Source: an uncultured Pelagibacteraceae bacterium (lineage in GTDB: Bacteria > Pseudomonadota > Alphaproteobacteria > Pelagibacterales > Pelagibacteraceae). Taken from it: a stretch of 64,000 nt of DNA. This document shows, piece by piece, positions 1-9,844 of the stretch. Position 1 is the first letter of the stretch. Each line of letters begins with the position of its first letter. The DNA lies in NCBI GenBank assembly GCA_902565385.1, contig CACFEW010000002.1, forward strand, positions 20,240-84,239. Direction: 5' to 3'. Under the pieces are notes generated by a model. That model saw only the letters and a list, made by a program, of their open reading frames with translations, was not told the DNA's origin and searched no databases. A program made the position numbers and the translations under genes.

Positions 1-204
1 TGTTTCTTTTAAATCCAGTGATCTTGCGAACTCTTGATTCATTTTAGTAATAATTGCTAGATCTTCATTGAGTGAAAGATTTTCTTTATTGGGCTCAATT
101 TTTTTGGGTTTAAAAAACATTTTTGTATTTGGAATTCCTCTTTTTTTTTGGTAATTTAAATTGTCATGGAAATCATAATTAATTCTCCCGGACTTTATAT
201 TCAT
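1..204 (-). CDS. Partial hypothetical protein (continues off left edge): MNIKSGRINYDFHDNLNYQKKRGIPNTKMFFKPKKIEPNKENLSLNEDLAIITKMNQEF...
   Basis: Open frame on minus strand from ATG at 204 to window edge, not in the supplied track; frame also stays open upstream of this ATG. Confidence 0.45.
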   Translation of the reverse strand, partial: MNIKSGRINYDFHDNLNYQKKRGIPNTKMFFKPKKIEPNKENLSLNEDLAIITKMNQEFARSLDLKET

Positions 205-282
205 GTTCAGGATGCTGTTATTTTTATTCAATATTGTATTAACGGTATTATTAATATTGCCTCCCAATTTAAAATTTAATTA

Positions 283-1032
283 GTGTTTTTTTTTCTTTTT
301 TTTTTACTCGGTTGTATATGGGGTAGTTTTTCAAATGTTTGTATCCATCGTATTCCAATTGAAAAAAGTGTCATATATAGCCGTTCTTTCTGCCCTAATT
401 GTAAAAAAACAATTAAATGGTTCGATAATATTCCTTTAATCTCCTTTTTAATACTTAAAGCCAAATGTAGAGATTGTCACAATAAAATTAGCTTTGAATA
501 TTTTATTGTAGAACTAATCTCAGCACTTTCATTTACAATTATATATTATTTTTACGGGATAAGCATCACTTCATTATTGTTGGTAATACTTAGTATTTTT
601 TTCATTATAATATTTTTTATAGACCTCCATCATTTTATTATTCCTGATCAGCTTACATACCCTCTGATGGTTATCGGTTTTGCAAAATCTTTTTATCAAA
701 TCGATAATTTTTTTTTATTTCCTAATTACATTAACTCTTTGATTGGTGGAATTTCTGGATATTTTATCATCTGGTTAATTATTTTTTTATATAAGAAAAT
801 AAGAAATAAAGAAGGAATGGGACTAGGTGATGCTAAATTATTAGCAGCGATTGGTTTTTGGTTTGGATGGATTTCGTTACCATTTATTTTATTTTTTTCA
901 TCCTTTATTGCTTTAATGGCAACTTTACCTTCATTAATAAAAAAAAGAAAAAATTTATCTTCTCAAATTCCTTTTGGTCCATTTATTGTCCTCGGTGTAA
1001 TCATGTATATAATCACACGATATCTGATTTAA
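283..1032 (+). CDS. pilD: Prepilin peptidase / leader peptidase (type IV pilin)
   Basis: N-terminal GCIWGSFSNVCIHRIP, two CxxC pairs (CPNC...CRDC), GMGLGDAKLLAAIG aspartyl motif, multi-TM; GTG start. Confidence 0.93.
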   Translation: MFFFLFFLLGCIWGSFSNVCIHRIPIEKSVIYSRSFCPNCKKTIKWFDNIPLISFLILKAKCRDCHNKISFEYFIVELISALSFTIIYYFYGISITSLLLVILSIFFIIIFFIDLHHFIIPDQLTYPLMVIGFAKSFYQIDNFFLFPNYINSLIGGISGYFIIWLIIFLYKKIRNKEGMGLGDAKLLAAIGFWFGWISLPFILFFSSFIALMATLPSLIKKRKNLSSQIPFGPFIVLGVIMYIITRYLI

Positions 1033-1069
1033 GTTGATAAAAAGAGTTGGATTTCAAATATTGTTCCAA

Positions 1070-4000
1070 CTAAAAATTTTCTCTCCAAGATTTTCTATAA
1101 GATCTAAATTGTTTATCACTAGCTAATATTTCAACTAGTGTCTCACTTTGTTCAGAAGGTCCAGCAAGGTTAGCAAATAATCTAGATCCAAATACTACTA
1201 GTTTAGATAAAATACCCGCGCCCACTTCATAACAATTTCCTGCTTGAACTGAACTATCTATATGTAATGAATCTAAATAACCACATTCATCATCATAAGC
1301 ACAAACATAAGCCGTTCCTAAACTACAATTATTAAATTTATCAGGTTCATAAATTGGATAATAAACTTTTCCACGATAAACTGTAGGCGCTGCTGAAGCT
1401 TTTCTAAATAAATTTTCAGTTTCACCAGTAGGTAATCCGTCAGCGTTACCTAAGTGATATCGCCATCCAATTTTTGAAGAAGTAAGACTGCATGTAGGAG
1501 CATTTGTACCAGTTGTATCAATACATAAATCCATGTCCTCAATAGTTGGTACGCCTGCCTCTGCTTCCAATGCTTCCATTGATTTACTTACAAAATCTGC
1601 TTCTCCACTTATTGGTAAAGGGTAAGTTGGGTGAGGTACAAAATATGGAAAATCAAAGTCACGAATACCATAAACTATATTATCCATCAAACTCATTCCA
1701 TCATCAATTTCTGAAATCCTATTGAAATCACCAGTACCACCAAATAACCAAAAGTTTCCGGTGCTAGATCCTATTGCTCCATCCATTTCAAAGAAGCTTA
1801 ATCTTTTATTTGTATCATTTGCTTTTAAATTCATAATAACTTGTTGGTCAAATAATTTTTTGTCTGATGTTAAGTTTATTTTAGTAATTTTGCCTTCCAT
1901 ATCATTGATATAGACCAAACCACCTCTCCATGGTGCATTTCCAACTGCATCAGCAGTTATTACAACAGGCGCAGCAGTTATTGCGTTTTTAACTGGGCTT
2001 GCATTTGTAGGATAAGTACCCGAGAGACCTAGCTTCTTTCCATCTGGATCACTATCTACAATTTTTAATGGACCACCTAAAATTTCAGTTCCATATAATT
2101 TACCAGCCTCGTGCTCTAATGCTGTTCCAATGTCATCAGATTCAGCAGATACGTCTGCACCACCCTCAAGATCTACAAAAAACATAGCTGATCCAGAACA
2201 TTTTGACGAGCTTGGATATCCAGCCCCCATAACAGCTACATATCTATCATTATCGAGGGTTCCTGTCGATTTACCTGTTGAAGGATCAAATTTCGGCACT
2301 CTTAGTATTCTTGGTGTAGACCAGGTCTCTCCAAGTTGGCTATAGTCAAATTTTGCTTCTGAGACACCTGAACCTTCGCAAGAAGACGCAAATCTTATCT
2401 TACTTGATAATTCAGGCCCTGTACCTGCATTAAGAATTTTATCTGAACTAAATGTAATTGTTAATCTTGGATTACCAGAATCCATATTAAACTTCCCAGT
2501 AACAACTCCAGTCGGTCCAAATTGTAGAGTACTATAATCACCAGATGAATTTTCTGAAACAACTAAAGCTCCATCTTTAAGAACACCAGTTGTTGCATCA
2601 TAAGAACCTGCGGGTAGAGTTACATTAGAGAATGTAAATGTTTTTCCTTTATAACATGATTTATCTCCAGCTGTTCTGAAATTTGGATCAAAATCATCGT
2701 CCGACTCACATGCATTAATATTATCTCTGTTCGTAAAATCTGTATCACTATCATTATCATCTGCTGTAGCTTTACTGTGGTTATTAATTGCCTGTTCTGC
2801 TTCTAAGGAGTCCTGTAAACTAAATGCTCCATCTTGATATTCAAATCTATTTAATACACCATTGTGATCTACTCTTATCACTCGATTATTATAAGTATCA
2901 TTATAAATTGTGAACATATGTAAAGGACCAGAGCCTCCTCCAGTGACATTTCCAGTACTTTCATCAATTTTAATCGAACCATCAGCGTTAGTTTCTCCTT
3001 TAACAATAGTTGGATTAGTTACATCAAGAACTGAAAAGCCAGGTCCACCTCTTCCAAAAGGAATCATTAATAACGTTCTCCATGACTTAGTGGTTTCATA
3101 TGCTGTTCCCGTTTCATTTAATCCTTTTATAAATACGTCATGAACAACCGGCGAACCATCAACACCAAATATTGCATTAGACCCACCAGCTTTAATTGTT
3201 TTTTTAAATGCTCCATCCATACTTGTATTTACCAATAAAGGTAGATGAGGAACTACCATAGGAGGAACAAATGCCCACTCCTCTCTACCATTAGAAGCTC
3301 TGAATGCATGAAGCATACCTCCATTAGATCCAGCATAAATTAATCTTGGTCTATTATTTTTATCTCTTTTAAATTGCGCATACCCTTTACTAGATCTCCA
3401 GTATGCTTCTTGATTATTAGACGTAAATAAAGTGTTTGCTCCTGGAGGTCCAACTTCTACTAGTTGTGAATGGTAGATATCTGCAAGTATAGAGCCTCTG
3501 TCTTCAGTAATATTACAACCACCATTGTAATCAAAATAATCTTTTCCTCTTAAAAAATTAATGATACCTTTTTGATCATCGATAGTGCCATCCTGCACCC
3601 CACTTTCATTTTTACATGTAGATGATGTATTATGGTAATCTAAAACTATGTTACCTGTTTCCTCAAATAATGAATTGATTTCTTGATACAATGTTTCATT
3701 CCAATTGTTCCAATTTGAAACATAATTTGCCTCAGGCGACTGATCTACATCTAAAGCTGTCCAAATGTTTCTCGAATTTGATCCAAGATTAACTAATTCA
3801 TCTCCCGCATTCCAATTTTTTCCATTTCTGTCAGAATAAGTAGGACTATCCGCAACGCCCCCTGGATCATCTGGGTCATCAGCTGGTCTTATTGCTTTTC
3901 TAATAAGGTTACCTCGCCATTCCCCATTCGGTTCATAATTGAATTGCGCTTGGTAAATTGCTCCTCCCTCCTGGATTGAAGCAGTAATTGATGGTGCTGA

Positions 4001-6193
4001 GAATGAAAGCCTATCTGCTATTATTTGTCTAATTCTTGTGTCAAGTTCTGCTTTTAATTCAGCTGGGTCGTTTGCTTTTATTGTTGGTACGCACTCTGCT
4101 GATCCATCAACATCGCACGAGCCAGCTTTTGCAAATCTATCAAATACTGGTTTTGCTTTAACGTTGTCGTACGCTCCGCCATACGCCACAAACAATGTTC
4201 TCACAGAATGTTCAGTTCTTAACTCTTTAATGTTTGGTATTGAACGATCCTCGTTGAACATATGTCCATCACTTATAACTATTACATAATGTTGCTGACA
4301 CGGTCGCCGATCATTAATTACTGGGGTTTTTCCATCTAAATTTGTATAGTAACCATAAGCAAGATCTGCAAAAGCATCAGTGTCTGTGGCATAAGCCATT
4401 TCTAAATCAGCAAGGACTTCTGGTATTTCTCTATATCCATTCTTATGTACTGCAACATTAAGACAGGAGTGTTTAGTGCACATACCTGATGTTCCCTCAG
4501 GATGCTCACCTTTCCAGGGAACGCCGGTCTCTTGTGGACCAGCAGTTGGTCCAGTGTCTTCTCTGTAGTAATAACAACTCCCCGATTTTATTTTGGTAAC
4601 TGGATGTTGATTTTTGTGGCAATATCTTTGAGAAGGTCTATCATTCCCGGACATATCACCTTCTCCACCGTTCCAATGTCCAAAACCAAAATTTGCACCT
4701 GCCTGAAGTGAACTATCAGAAATAATTTCGAGAATTGCTTCTTTAGCTCCTTGAAATCGTGTTGTTTTGCCTCCACCATATTGCGCTTGCCAACTTGTAT
4801 CTTTATTTTCAGCAGTGAATTTATCTTCATCAAATAATTGAATAGTTCCATTTCTATTTCCAACTAGTATGGTGGACGAACTTACCCATAAATTTGCAGC
4901 GATTTTGCTACTACTTGTTCTTCCTGGTTCATCAAAGCTTACATCGCTAGCGGCGACAGTGCCAGCTGTACCCTCAGTTTTAATTCCCTTTTTACCAGCT
5001 GTCACTAAAACTTCATATTCAGCATTTGGAATATCTAGTCTTACTTTTTGCAAGGTATGAGTAAATTTATCAGTTATATAAATTATATCGTTATCATCAG
5101 AGGAAGCTCTTATCGAATATATAGTGTTTAACCCCCTGTCTTCAGTTGTAGTTTTATTATTTTCTTTATTTCTCATAACTTCGTTTTCAGGACTTATTGT
5201 GGCAAGTTCTCCTCCCCCCTGTGCAATAGGCACTGGGCACCATAAGTTATTGCCCTGATTTTCACCCTTAAAAGTCCATAAATTACCTTTTCTTGAAAAA
5301 TGAAAGTAATCTCCATTTTTGCTGACAGTCATGTCCAGTGACATATCTTTTTTTGTTGTGTTAAAAAGGTTTCCTGAATTATCTGGACCATCTTCATTAT
5401 TTCGTGGTTCTCCAAAGCCCCTATGAAGATCACAATGAATTTGTGCTCCATTATAGTCTGAACCATTAGCACCTAAATTTTTTACCAACATATAACCGAG
5501 TTGTTGTTTTTTTGATGCAGGTCTATTCTTATAAGCTCTTCCAAATGCAAACAATATATCCTCATCTCCAATCCTTCTAATCTCTAGTGTTTTAAACATA
5601 TCAATATCTGTTTGAAGCACAGCCTTACATGTTCCATCACTATTGATGCCAACTATATGTCCTGTAGCTTGTGATCCAAACCAAACTATATCAGCCGAGG
5701 AAACAGCCCCCGAAGCAGTATTGTTTGACTCTGAATTTATTTTTTTTTTTTGATTATTATTTCCACTATGAGGGAAATTATCGCAAGTATTGTCTTTTCG
5801 TTTGCCATTAAAATTAATGTTACCATTGGCAAATGAGGTATCTTTTTTACTTTCAGCAGTTAAAATTTTGACAGCACCATCTCCTTTCTCACCAACAATT
5901 AAGTTTCCATCAGATAATTCGACTGCCCAATCTACACCCGAAAGTCCTAAATATGTTCCACCTGTTACTGGATTTTTCATACTTAATGAACTATCTAATA
6001 AGAATAATATGTTAGCTGGAACATCCCCCTCACCAGATCCTGGTGGAATAGGTTTTGAATAACTTTGAGGAAATGTAATTAAGATAGCTAAGAAAATAAA
6101 AATATTTATTTTTATAAAATAAAAAATATCTTTAATATTTAATTTTTTAATTTTCATATTCATCAACCAGTAATACGTAAGAGTATTGTTCAC
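1070..6193 (-). CDS. pilY1: PilY1-like type IV pilus tip-associated protein with vWA domain
   Basis: N-terminal DVPANILFLLDSSLSM (MIDAS DxSxS), HYVIVISDGH, C-terminal PilY propeller (RPRLIYAGSNGGMLHAFRASNGREEWAFVPP); within minor pilin operon; likely start is the internal MNMKIKK/MKIKK near 6157-6163. Confidence 0.88.
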   Translation of the reverse strand: MNNTLTYYWLMNMKIKKLNIKDIFYFIKINIFIFLAILITFPQSYSKPIPPGSGEGDVPANILFLLDSSLSMKNPVTGGTYLGLSGVDWAVELSDGNLIVGEKGDGAVKILTAESKKDTSFANGNINFNGKRKDNTCDNFPHSGNNNQKKKINSESNNTASGAVSSADIVWFGSQATGHIVGINSDGTCKAVLQTDIDMFKTLEIRRIGDEDILFAFGRAYKNRPASKKQQLGYMLVKNLGANGSDYNGAQIHCDLHRGFGEPRNNEDGPDNSGNLFNTTKKDMSLDMTVSKNGDYFHFSRKGNLWTFKGENQGNNLWCPVPIAQGGGELATISPENEVMRNKENNKTTTEDRGLNTIYSIRASSDDNDIIYITDKFTHTLQKVRLDIPNAEYEVLVTAGKKGIKTEGTAGTVAASDVSFDEPGRTSSSKIAANLWVSSSTILVGNRNGTIQLFDEDKFTAENKDTSWQAQYGGGKTTRFQGAKEAILEIISDSSLQAGANFGFGHWNGGEGDMSGNDRPSQRYCHKNQHPVTKIKSGSCYYYREDTGPTAGPQETGVPWKGEHPEGTSGMCTKHSCLNVAVHKNGYREIPEVLADLEMAYATDTDAFADLAYGYYTNLDGKTPVINDRRPCQQHYVIVISDGHMFNEDRSIPNIKELRTEHSVRTLFVAYGGAYDNVKAKPVFDRFAKAGSCDVDGSAECVPTIKANDPAELKAELDTRIRQIIADRLSFSAPSITASIQEGGAIYQAQFNYEPNGEWRGNLIRKAIRPADDPDDPGGVADSPTYSDRNGKNWNAGDELVNLGSNSRNIWTALDVDQSPEANYVSNWNNWNETLYQEINSLFEETGNIVLDYHNTSSTCKNESGVQDGTIDDQKGIINFLRGKDYFDYNGGCNITEDRGSILADIYHSQLVEVGPPGANTLFTSNNQEAYWRSSKGYAQFKRDKNNRPRLIYAGSNGGMLHAFRASNGREEWAFVPPMVVPHLPLLVNTSMDGAFKKTIKAGGSNAIFGVDGSPVVHDVFIKGLNETGTAYETTKSWRTLLMIPFGRGGPGFSVLDVTNPTIVKGETNADGSIKIDESTGNVTGGGSGPLHMFTIYNDTYNNRVIRVDHNGVLNRFEYQDGAFSLQDSLEAEQAINNHSKATADDNDSDTDFTNRDNINACESDDDFDPNFRTAGDKSCYKGKTFTFSNVTLPAGSYDATTGVLKDGALVVSENSSGDYSTLQFGPTGVVTGKFNMDSGNPRLTITFSSDKILNAGTGPELSSKIRFASSCEGSGVSEAKFDYSQLGETWSTPRILRVPKFDPSTGKSTGTLDNDRYVAVMGAGYPSSSKCSGSAMFFVDLEGGADVSAESDDIGTALEHEAGKLYGTEILGGPLKIVDSDPDGKKLGLSGTYPTNASPVKNAITAAPVVITADAVGNAPWRGGLVYINDMEGKITKINLTSDKKLFDQQVIMNLKANDTNKRLSFFEMDGAIGSSTGNFWLFGGTGDFNRISEIDDGMSLMDNIVYGIRDFDFPYFVPHPTYPLPISGEADFVSKSMEALEAEAGVPTIEDMDLCIDTTGTNAPTCSLTSSKIGWRYHLGNADGLPTGETENLFRKASAAPTVYRGKVYYPIYEPDKFNNCSLGTAYVCAYDDECGYLDSLHIDSSVQAGNCYEVGAGILSKLVVFGSRLFANLAGPSEQSETLVEILASDKQFRSYRKSWRENF

Positions 6194-6665
6194 TTGTTAC
6201 AGCAATACCCTCTTGTGTGGGTCTATTTTCTCTTTCCCAATAATAATAAAATATTTGTTTAGGTCCAATATTCCATATTTTGTATCCTGGCCATTCTTCA
6301 CTATTGATATTAAAATCACCAAAATTTGCTTTAACAAAATTTCTTAGAAGACCTTGTTTAGACGCTCTGTTATTCCTATTATTTTGAACTACTATTTCAA
6401 CTGCACCAATAATACCATCCATCGTAAGATATGCTTTAACTAATGTTGAATCAAAATCAATATCTTCACAAAAGGCAGTGGTTTGTGATTCAAAAATTGT
6501 TACAGAGTCATTTGGATCAATGTCCTCTTCCTCAAATGAGCTTAGGAACTCTAATGTCGATGCGTTTTCTCCAATTTCAACACCCAATAAATCACAAGCT
6601 TGGATAGATTTAAACGTTACTAAATTAAATAAGATTATGAGAATTAAAATTTTTAATTTTTTCAT
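6147..6665 (-). CDS. Secreted hypothetical protein (signal peptide, two Cys) between pilX and pilY1
   Basis: MKKLKILILIILFNLVTFKSIQACD signal-like N-terminus; co-directional, overlaps pilY1 start. Confidence 0.75.
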   Translation of the reverse strand: MKKLKILILIILFNLVTFKSIQACDLLGVEIGENASTLEFLSSFEEEDIDPNDSVTIFESQTTAFCEDIDFDSTLVKAYLTMDGIIGAVEIVVQNNRNNRASKQGLLRNFVKANFGDFNINSEEWPGYKIWNIGPKQIFYYYWERENRPTQEGIAVTSEQYSYVLLVDEYEN

Positions 6666-6721
6666 TTTTGTTAATAAAATAAGTTTTTTTTAAAAATAAT
6701 TCTACTGTTCATAAATGTCTA

Positions 6722-7408
6722 TTAACCTGGTAATACAATAACACTTTCTAAAGGAATAACGACATCATCAGCTTGAAATATCCCACAAGCATATATTCTA
6801 TATGCAGTTCCCTCTTTTACTATATCGACAGAAGTACTGGCTATACTAGAGCCAGACTCCGTAAAAGGAGCTTTTCCTATATCGACCATAAAATATTCAT
6901 AGGTATAATTTTTTAAAACTTTTTTCTCTCTTTCGATTTCTTTTGCACTTGCCTCACTAGCAGAGAGATTGCTCAATATTGGTTCAATTAAATTATAAAA
7001 ACTTACACCTTTAATATGCTTAACCACTAACATAGTCTCTGAAGGGTTACTTGCATCTGTACCGAACTTTGTAATATTTCTAAAACTTTTATAGCATGGC
7101 GTGGATGTATCAGGCACAGCCGAATTAGTTGGAGGAATACCTTTAGTAGTTGATCTTTCATATGAAACCACTCCCTCTTTCTCAACTTTTACCCAATCTC
7201 CCATAAAATAATTAACCAAGTCTTTTTCAGCCTCAAGCAGTCCAGTCTCAGCAACATAAAATGCTTGTTGATACTCATCGCTACTATTATTTGATTTATG
7301 ATCAGTTGATGAAATAACAACTAGAGAGCCTCCCATCAATGACATAACCATCAATAAAACTAAAGACAATACTAAAGCAAAACCATTTTTTTTTTTTCTT
7401 TTTATCAT
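6722..7408 (-). CDS. pilX: PilX-like minor pilin
   Basis: KKNGFALVLSLVLLMVMSLMGGSLV N-terminus, YQQAFYVAETGLLEAE typical of PilX N domain. Confidence 0.8.
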   Translation of the reverse strand: MIKRKKKNGFALVLSLVLLMVMSLMGGSLVVISSTDHKSNNSSDEYQQAFYVAETGLLEAEKDLVNYFMGDWVKVEKEGVVSYERSTTKGIPPTNSAVPDTSTPCYKSFRNITKFGTDASNPSETMLVVKHIKGVSFYNLIEPILSNLSASEASAKEIEREKKVLKNYTYEYFMVDIGKAPFTESGSSIASTSVDIVKEGTAYRIYACGIFQADDVVIPLESVIVLPG

Positions 7409-8343
7409 TCAATCCCTATATTTCTGACAGTTACACTAGAAACTGTAGAGTCTCTTAAAAATTTGTCTTTATATTGAGCTGCAGCTTTATCTGATCCAAG
7501 ACCCAAAACTAATCTCGGTTTATCATCTGTACCAACTGTTCGATAAAAATTTTTTTTTGATCTAAAGCTTAGTCTTAAGTCAATTCGAGCAATCCTATAA
7601 AGATCAACACTACTAATATTATCTGGACGAGGATATGTTTGCGTTTCAGTATTGAAAAGATGCTTGCCATTTTCATCAAATAACAGAAATTCCATATCAA
7701 CTAAATGTGATCTGACTAATTGGTCTTTGTAACACTCTGCGCAAGTACTGATCCATGCGCCTCTCTCATATTCATCATTTTTTACCCAACTTTCTTTTGC
7801 TTTATATATTCCGTAATATTTATCATTTTCATTTTTTGACATTGGCAATGCATAATATGTTAGTCTATATTTTTTATATTTCTGATCATCTGCTTTAACA
7901 AAATCTCCATATACAATTCGGATTTGATCACAACACTGATCAGGATGATTTTGGTGTCTTGTGGGGGGTTCAGATGTTCCGTCAGCGTTATCTGCTGTAG
8001 AATAACCTAATGTATCTTTAAAAACTATTATGGGATCATGACTATCATCGACTGTTCTGTCACTTTCAGAACCTGATATATGTTCTAGATCATGAAACTG
8101 CTCTATACCTTCATCATTTGCACCGTAATAATATTTAAAACCTGCTAATCTTATGTCTTTAATAATCATACCAACTATATCTCTAGATGATCTACTTACT
8201 TTAGCTTTATCAGTTACCTGATTGTAACTATTGTTTACAACTGAGTAACTTGCAAACATAGCACCCATCATCAATGCTGTTATTGCTACACCGATTAAAA
8301 TTTCTATTAATGTTAAACCTTTTATATTTTTTTTATTCATCAT
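7405..8343 (-). CDS. pilW: PilW-like minor pilin, prepilin N-methylation motif
   Basis: IKGLTLIEILIGVAITALMM; 4-nt overlap with pilX. Confidence 0.8.
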   Translation of the reverse strand: MMNKKNIKGLTLIEILIGVAITALMMGAMFASYSVVNNSYNQVTDKAKVSRSSRDIVGMIIKDIRLAGFKYYYGANDEGIEQFHDLEHISGSESDRTVDDSHDPIIVFKDTLGYSTADNADGTSEPPTRHQNHPDQCCDQIRIVYGDFVKADDQKYKKYRLTYYALPMSKNENDKYYGIYKAKESWVKNDEYERGAWISTCAECYKDQLVRSHLVDMEFLLFDENGKHLFNTETQTYPRPDNISSVDLYRIARIDLRLSFRSKKNFYRTVGTDDKPRLVLGLGSDKAAAQYKDKFLRDSTVSSVTVRNIGIE

Positions 8344-9038
8344 CTTTTAAAGATATAATCTGCTTGAAAATATAAAAATTTCCTCTTTTTTCCTCCACTA
8401 GTATTTATTTGAACTCTACCAATGTATAATTCATCATTAACTGTAGCATTCGGAGGCGCCAAACAACCTGTGCCGGAATCACATATCTTATATACTTTGA
8501 CAGATTTAATATCTTTATTATTTTGGCATTTTAAATATCTATCTTCTCCGATGATTTGATTCCATCGTGATACTTTATTCTCTGGTGAACCTAAATTCAC
8601 ATTTGAATTTAAATAAACACTTTCAATATCAGCTTTTTTTAAAAATTTGCCTTTGTTTGCACTACAAACTGCATTTGCTTGTCCTGCAGTCCATCCTGTG
8701 CTCTCTAACCACTGAGGAAATTTTACTTTACTTGCTCTTGAGCCATCAGGGTTCACTGGCTCACCATATTCATTTATTGCAATTGTATTTCTATCTGGAT
8801 TTGTATTCATCAGTGAGTCTCTAGAACCTAAAATATCTTCAGCAATCATAGTTGTGATATAATTAATTTTAGTTCTTTCAGCAGAAACATTAATAGAATT
8901 AACAGAAAAATTAACCAATTGAAAAACAGCTATAAATCCTATGCCAACGATTGCAGTAGAAATTAATGCCTCTAATAAAGTAAGGCCTTTTTCTTTGTAG
9001 TTTTTAATTATTCTATTTGTTTTATTTATATTTTTCAT
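8340..9038 (-). CDS. pilV: PilV-like minor pilin
   Basis: KEKGLTLLEALISTAIVGIGFIAVFQL; overlaps pilW. Confidence 0.78.
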   Translation of the reverse strand: MKNINKTNRIIKNYKEKGLTLLEALISTAIVGIGFIAVFQLVNFSVNSINVSAERTKINYITTMIAEDILGSRDSLMNTNPDRNTIAINEYGEPVNPDGSRASKVKFPQWLESTGWTAGQANAVCSANKGKFLKKADIESVYLNSNVNLGSPENKVSRWNQIIGEDRYLKCQNNKDIKSVKVYKICDSGTGCLAPPNATVNDELYIGRVQINTSGGKKRKFLYFQADYIFKR

Positions 9039-9058
9039 CTTACATACTAATTCTAAAA

Positions 9059-9844
9059 TTAATTTAATTTCTGCATTTCAACATTACCAAATCTACCCCA
9101 TTTAACTGAATAAAAATTTTTCTGACCTGCCTCAACACTACATGGTGTATCAGTACCATCATTTTGGCACACAAATAATTCTTCAACAATTGTTACATCA
9201 TCATTTGATGGGCAAGGACTGCCACTTTCAGCCTCACACCCCATAAGTTCGCTTTCCTCATCTTTTGATGGATTTAAAAACATCCCACCAACAGCATAGT
9301 ATGACCCATCGTTTGAGAAACAGACTGTGCCCTCTGACAAAGTAGTAACACCTGGAACTCCTAATGAAATTTTATCGTCAATTTCAATACTAGTTACTGT
9401 TAATTTCTTACTTTCTTCATCTGAAGAATTAATTGGATATCCCTGATCATTCCACATTAATTGTCCATCGAATGTTAAGTTGGATTGACACCTTGTTTCA
9501 AAAACATGAAATGGTCTTTTTACATCACCTGTATATTTATTTCTTAAAAGTGTTGTAAAATTTTCAGTTTCCATGCCATATGAAGATAAAAACCATTTTT
9601 GTGAATCTTCACCTATACCTTTATGAACTCTAAAAAGTACAAAAGAGTAATGCCCTCTTTGAACTTGTGAAAAAATACTTTGGATCACTGATCCTGATTC
9701 TACAGCTACAGCTTTTACCATTCTATCACTTCTCCATTTTTGAAAAGGTAAAAATGCTAGTGAACTCACTAATCCTATTATCAATACAACAACAAGTAAT
9801 TCTAATAATGAAAAGCCTTTAATTTTCTTTTGCTGAATTTGCAT
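9059..9844 (-). CDS. fimT: FimT/GspH-like minor pilin
   Basis: IKGFSLLELLVVVLIIGLVSSLAFLPFQKW prepilin motif. Confidence 0.75.
   Translation of the reverse strand: MQIQQKKIKGFSLLELLVVVLIIGLVSSLAFLPFQKWRSDRMVKAVAVESGSVIQSIFSQVQRGHYSFVLFRVHKGIGEDSQKWFLSSYGMETENFTTLLRNKYTGDVKRPFHVFETRCQSNLTFDGQLMWNDQGYPINSSDEESKKLTVTSIEIDDKISLGVPGVTTLSEGTVCFSNDGSYYAVGGMFLNPSKDEESELMGCEAESGSPCPSNDDVTIVEELFVCQNDGTDTPCSVEAGQKNFYSVKWGRFGNVEMQKLN

Noticed and set aside
276-464. 62-aa minus-strand ORF antisense to pilD
   Set aside because: Fully inside a well-supported gene on the other strand; no recognisable motif
1722-6062. Several plus-strand ORFs (1722, 2130, 2910, 4038, 4502, 4869, 5790) and minus 4588-4863 within pilY1
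   Set aside because: Shadow ORFs of a long coding gene; low-complexity translation, no RBS or domains
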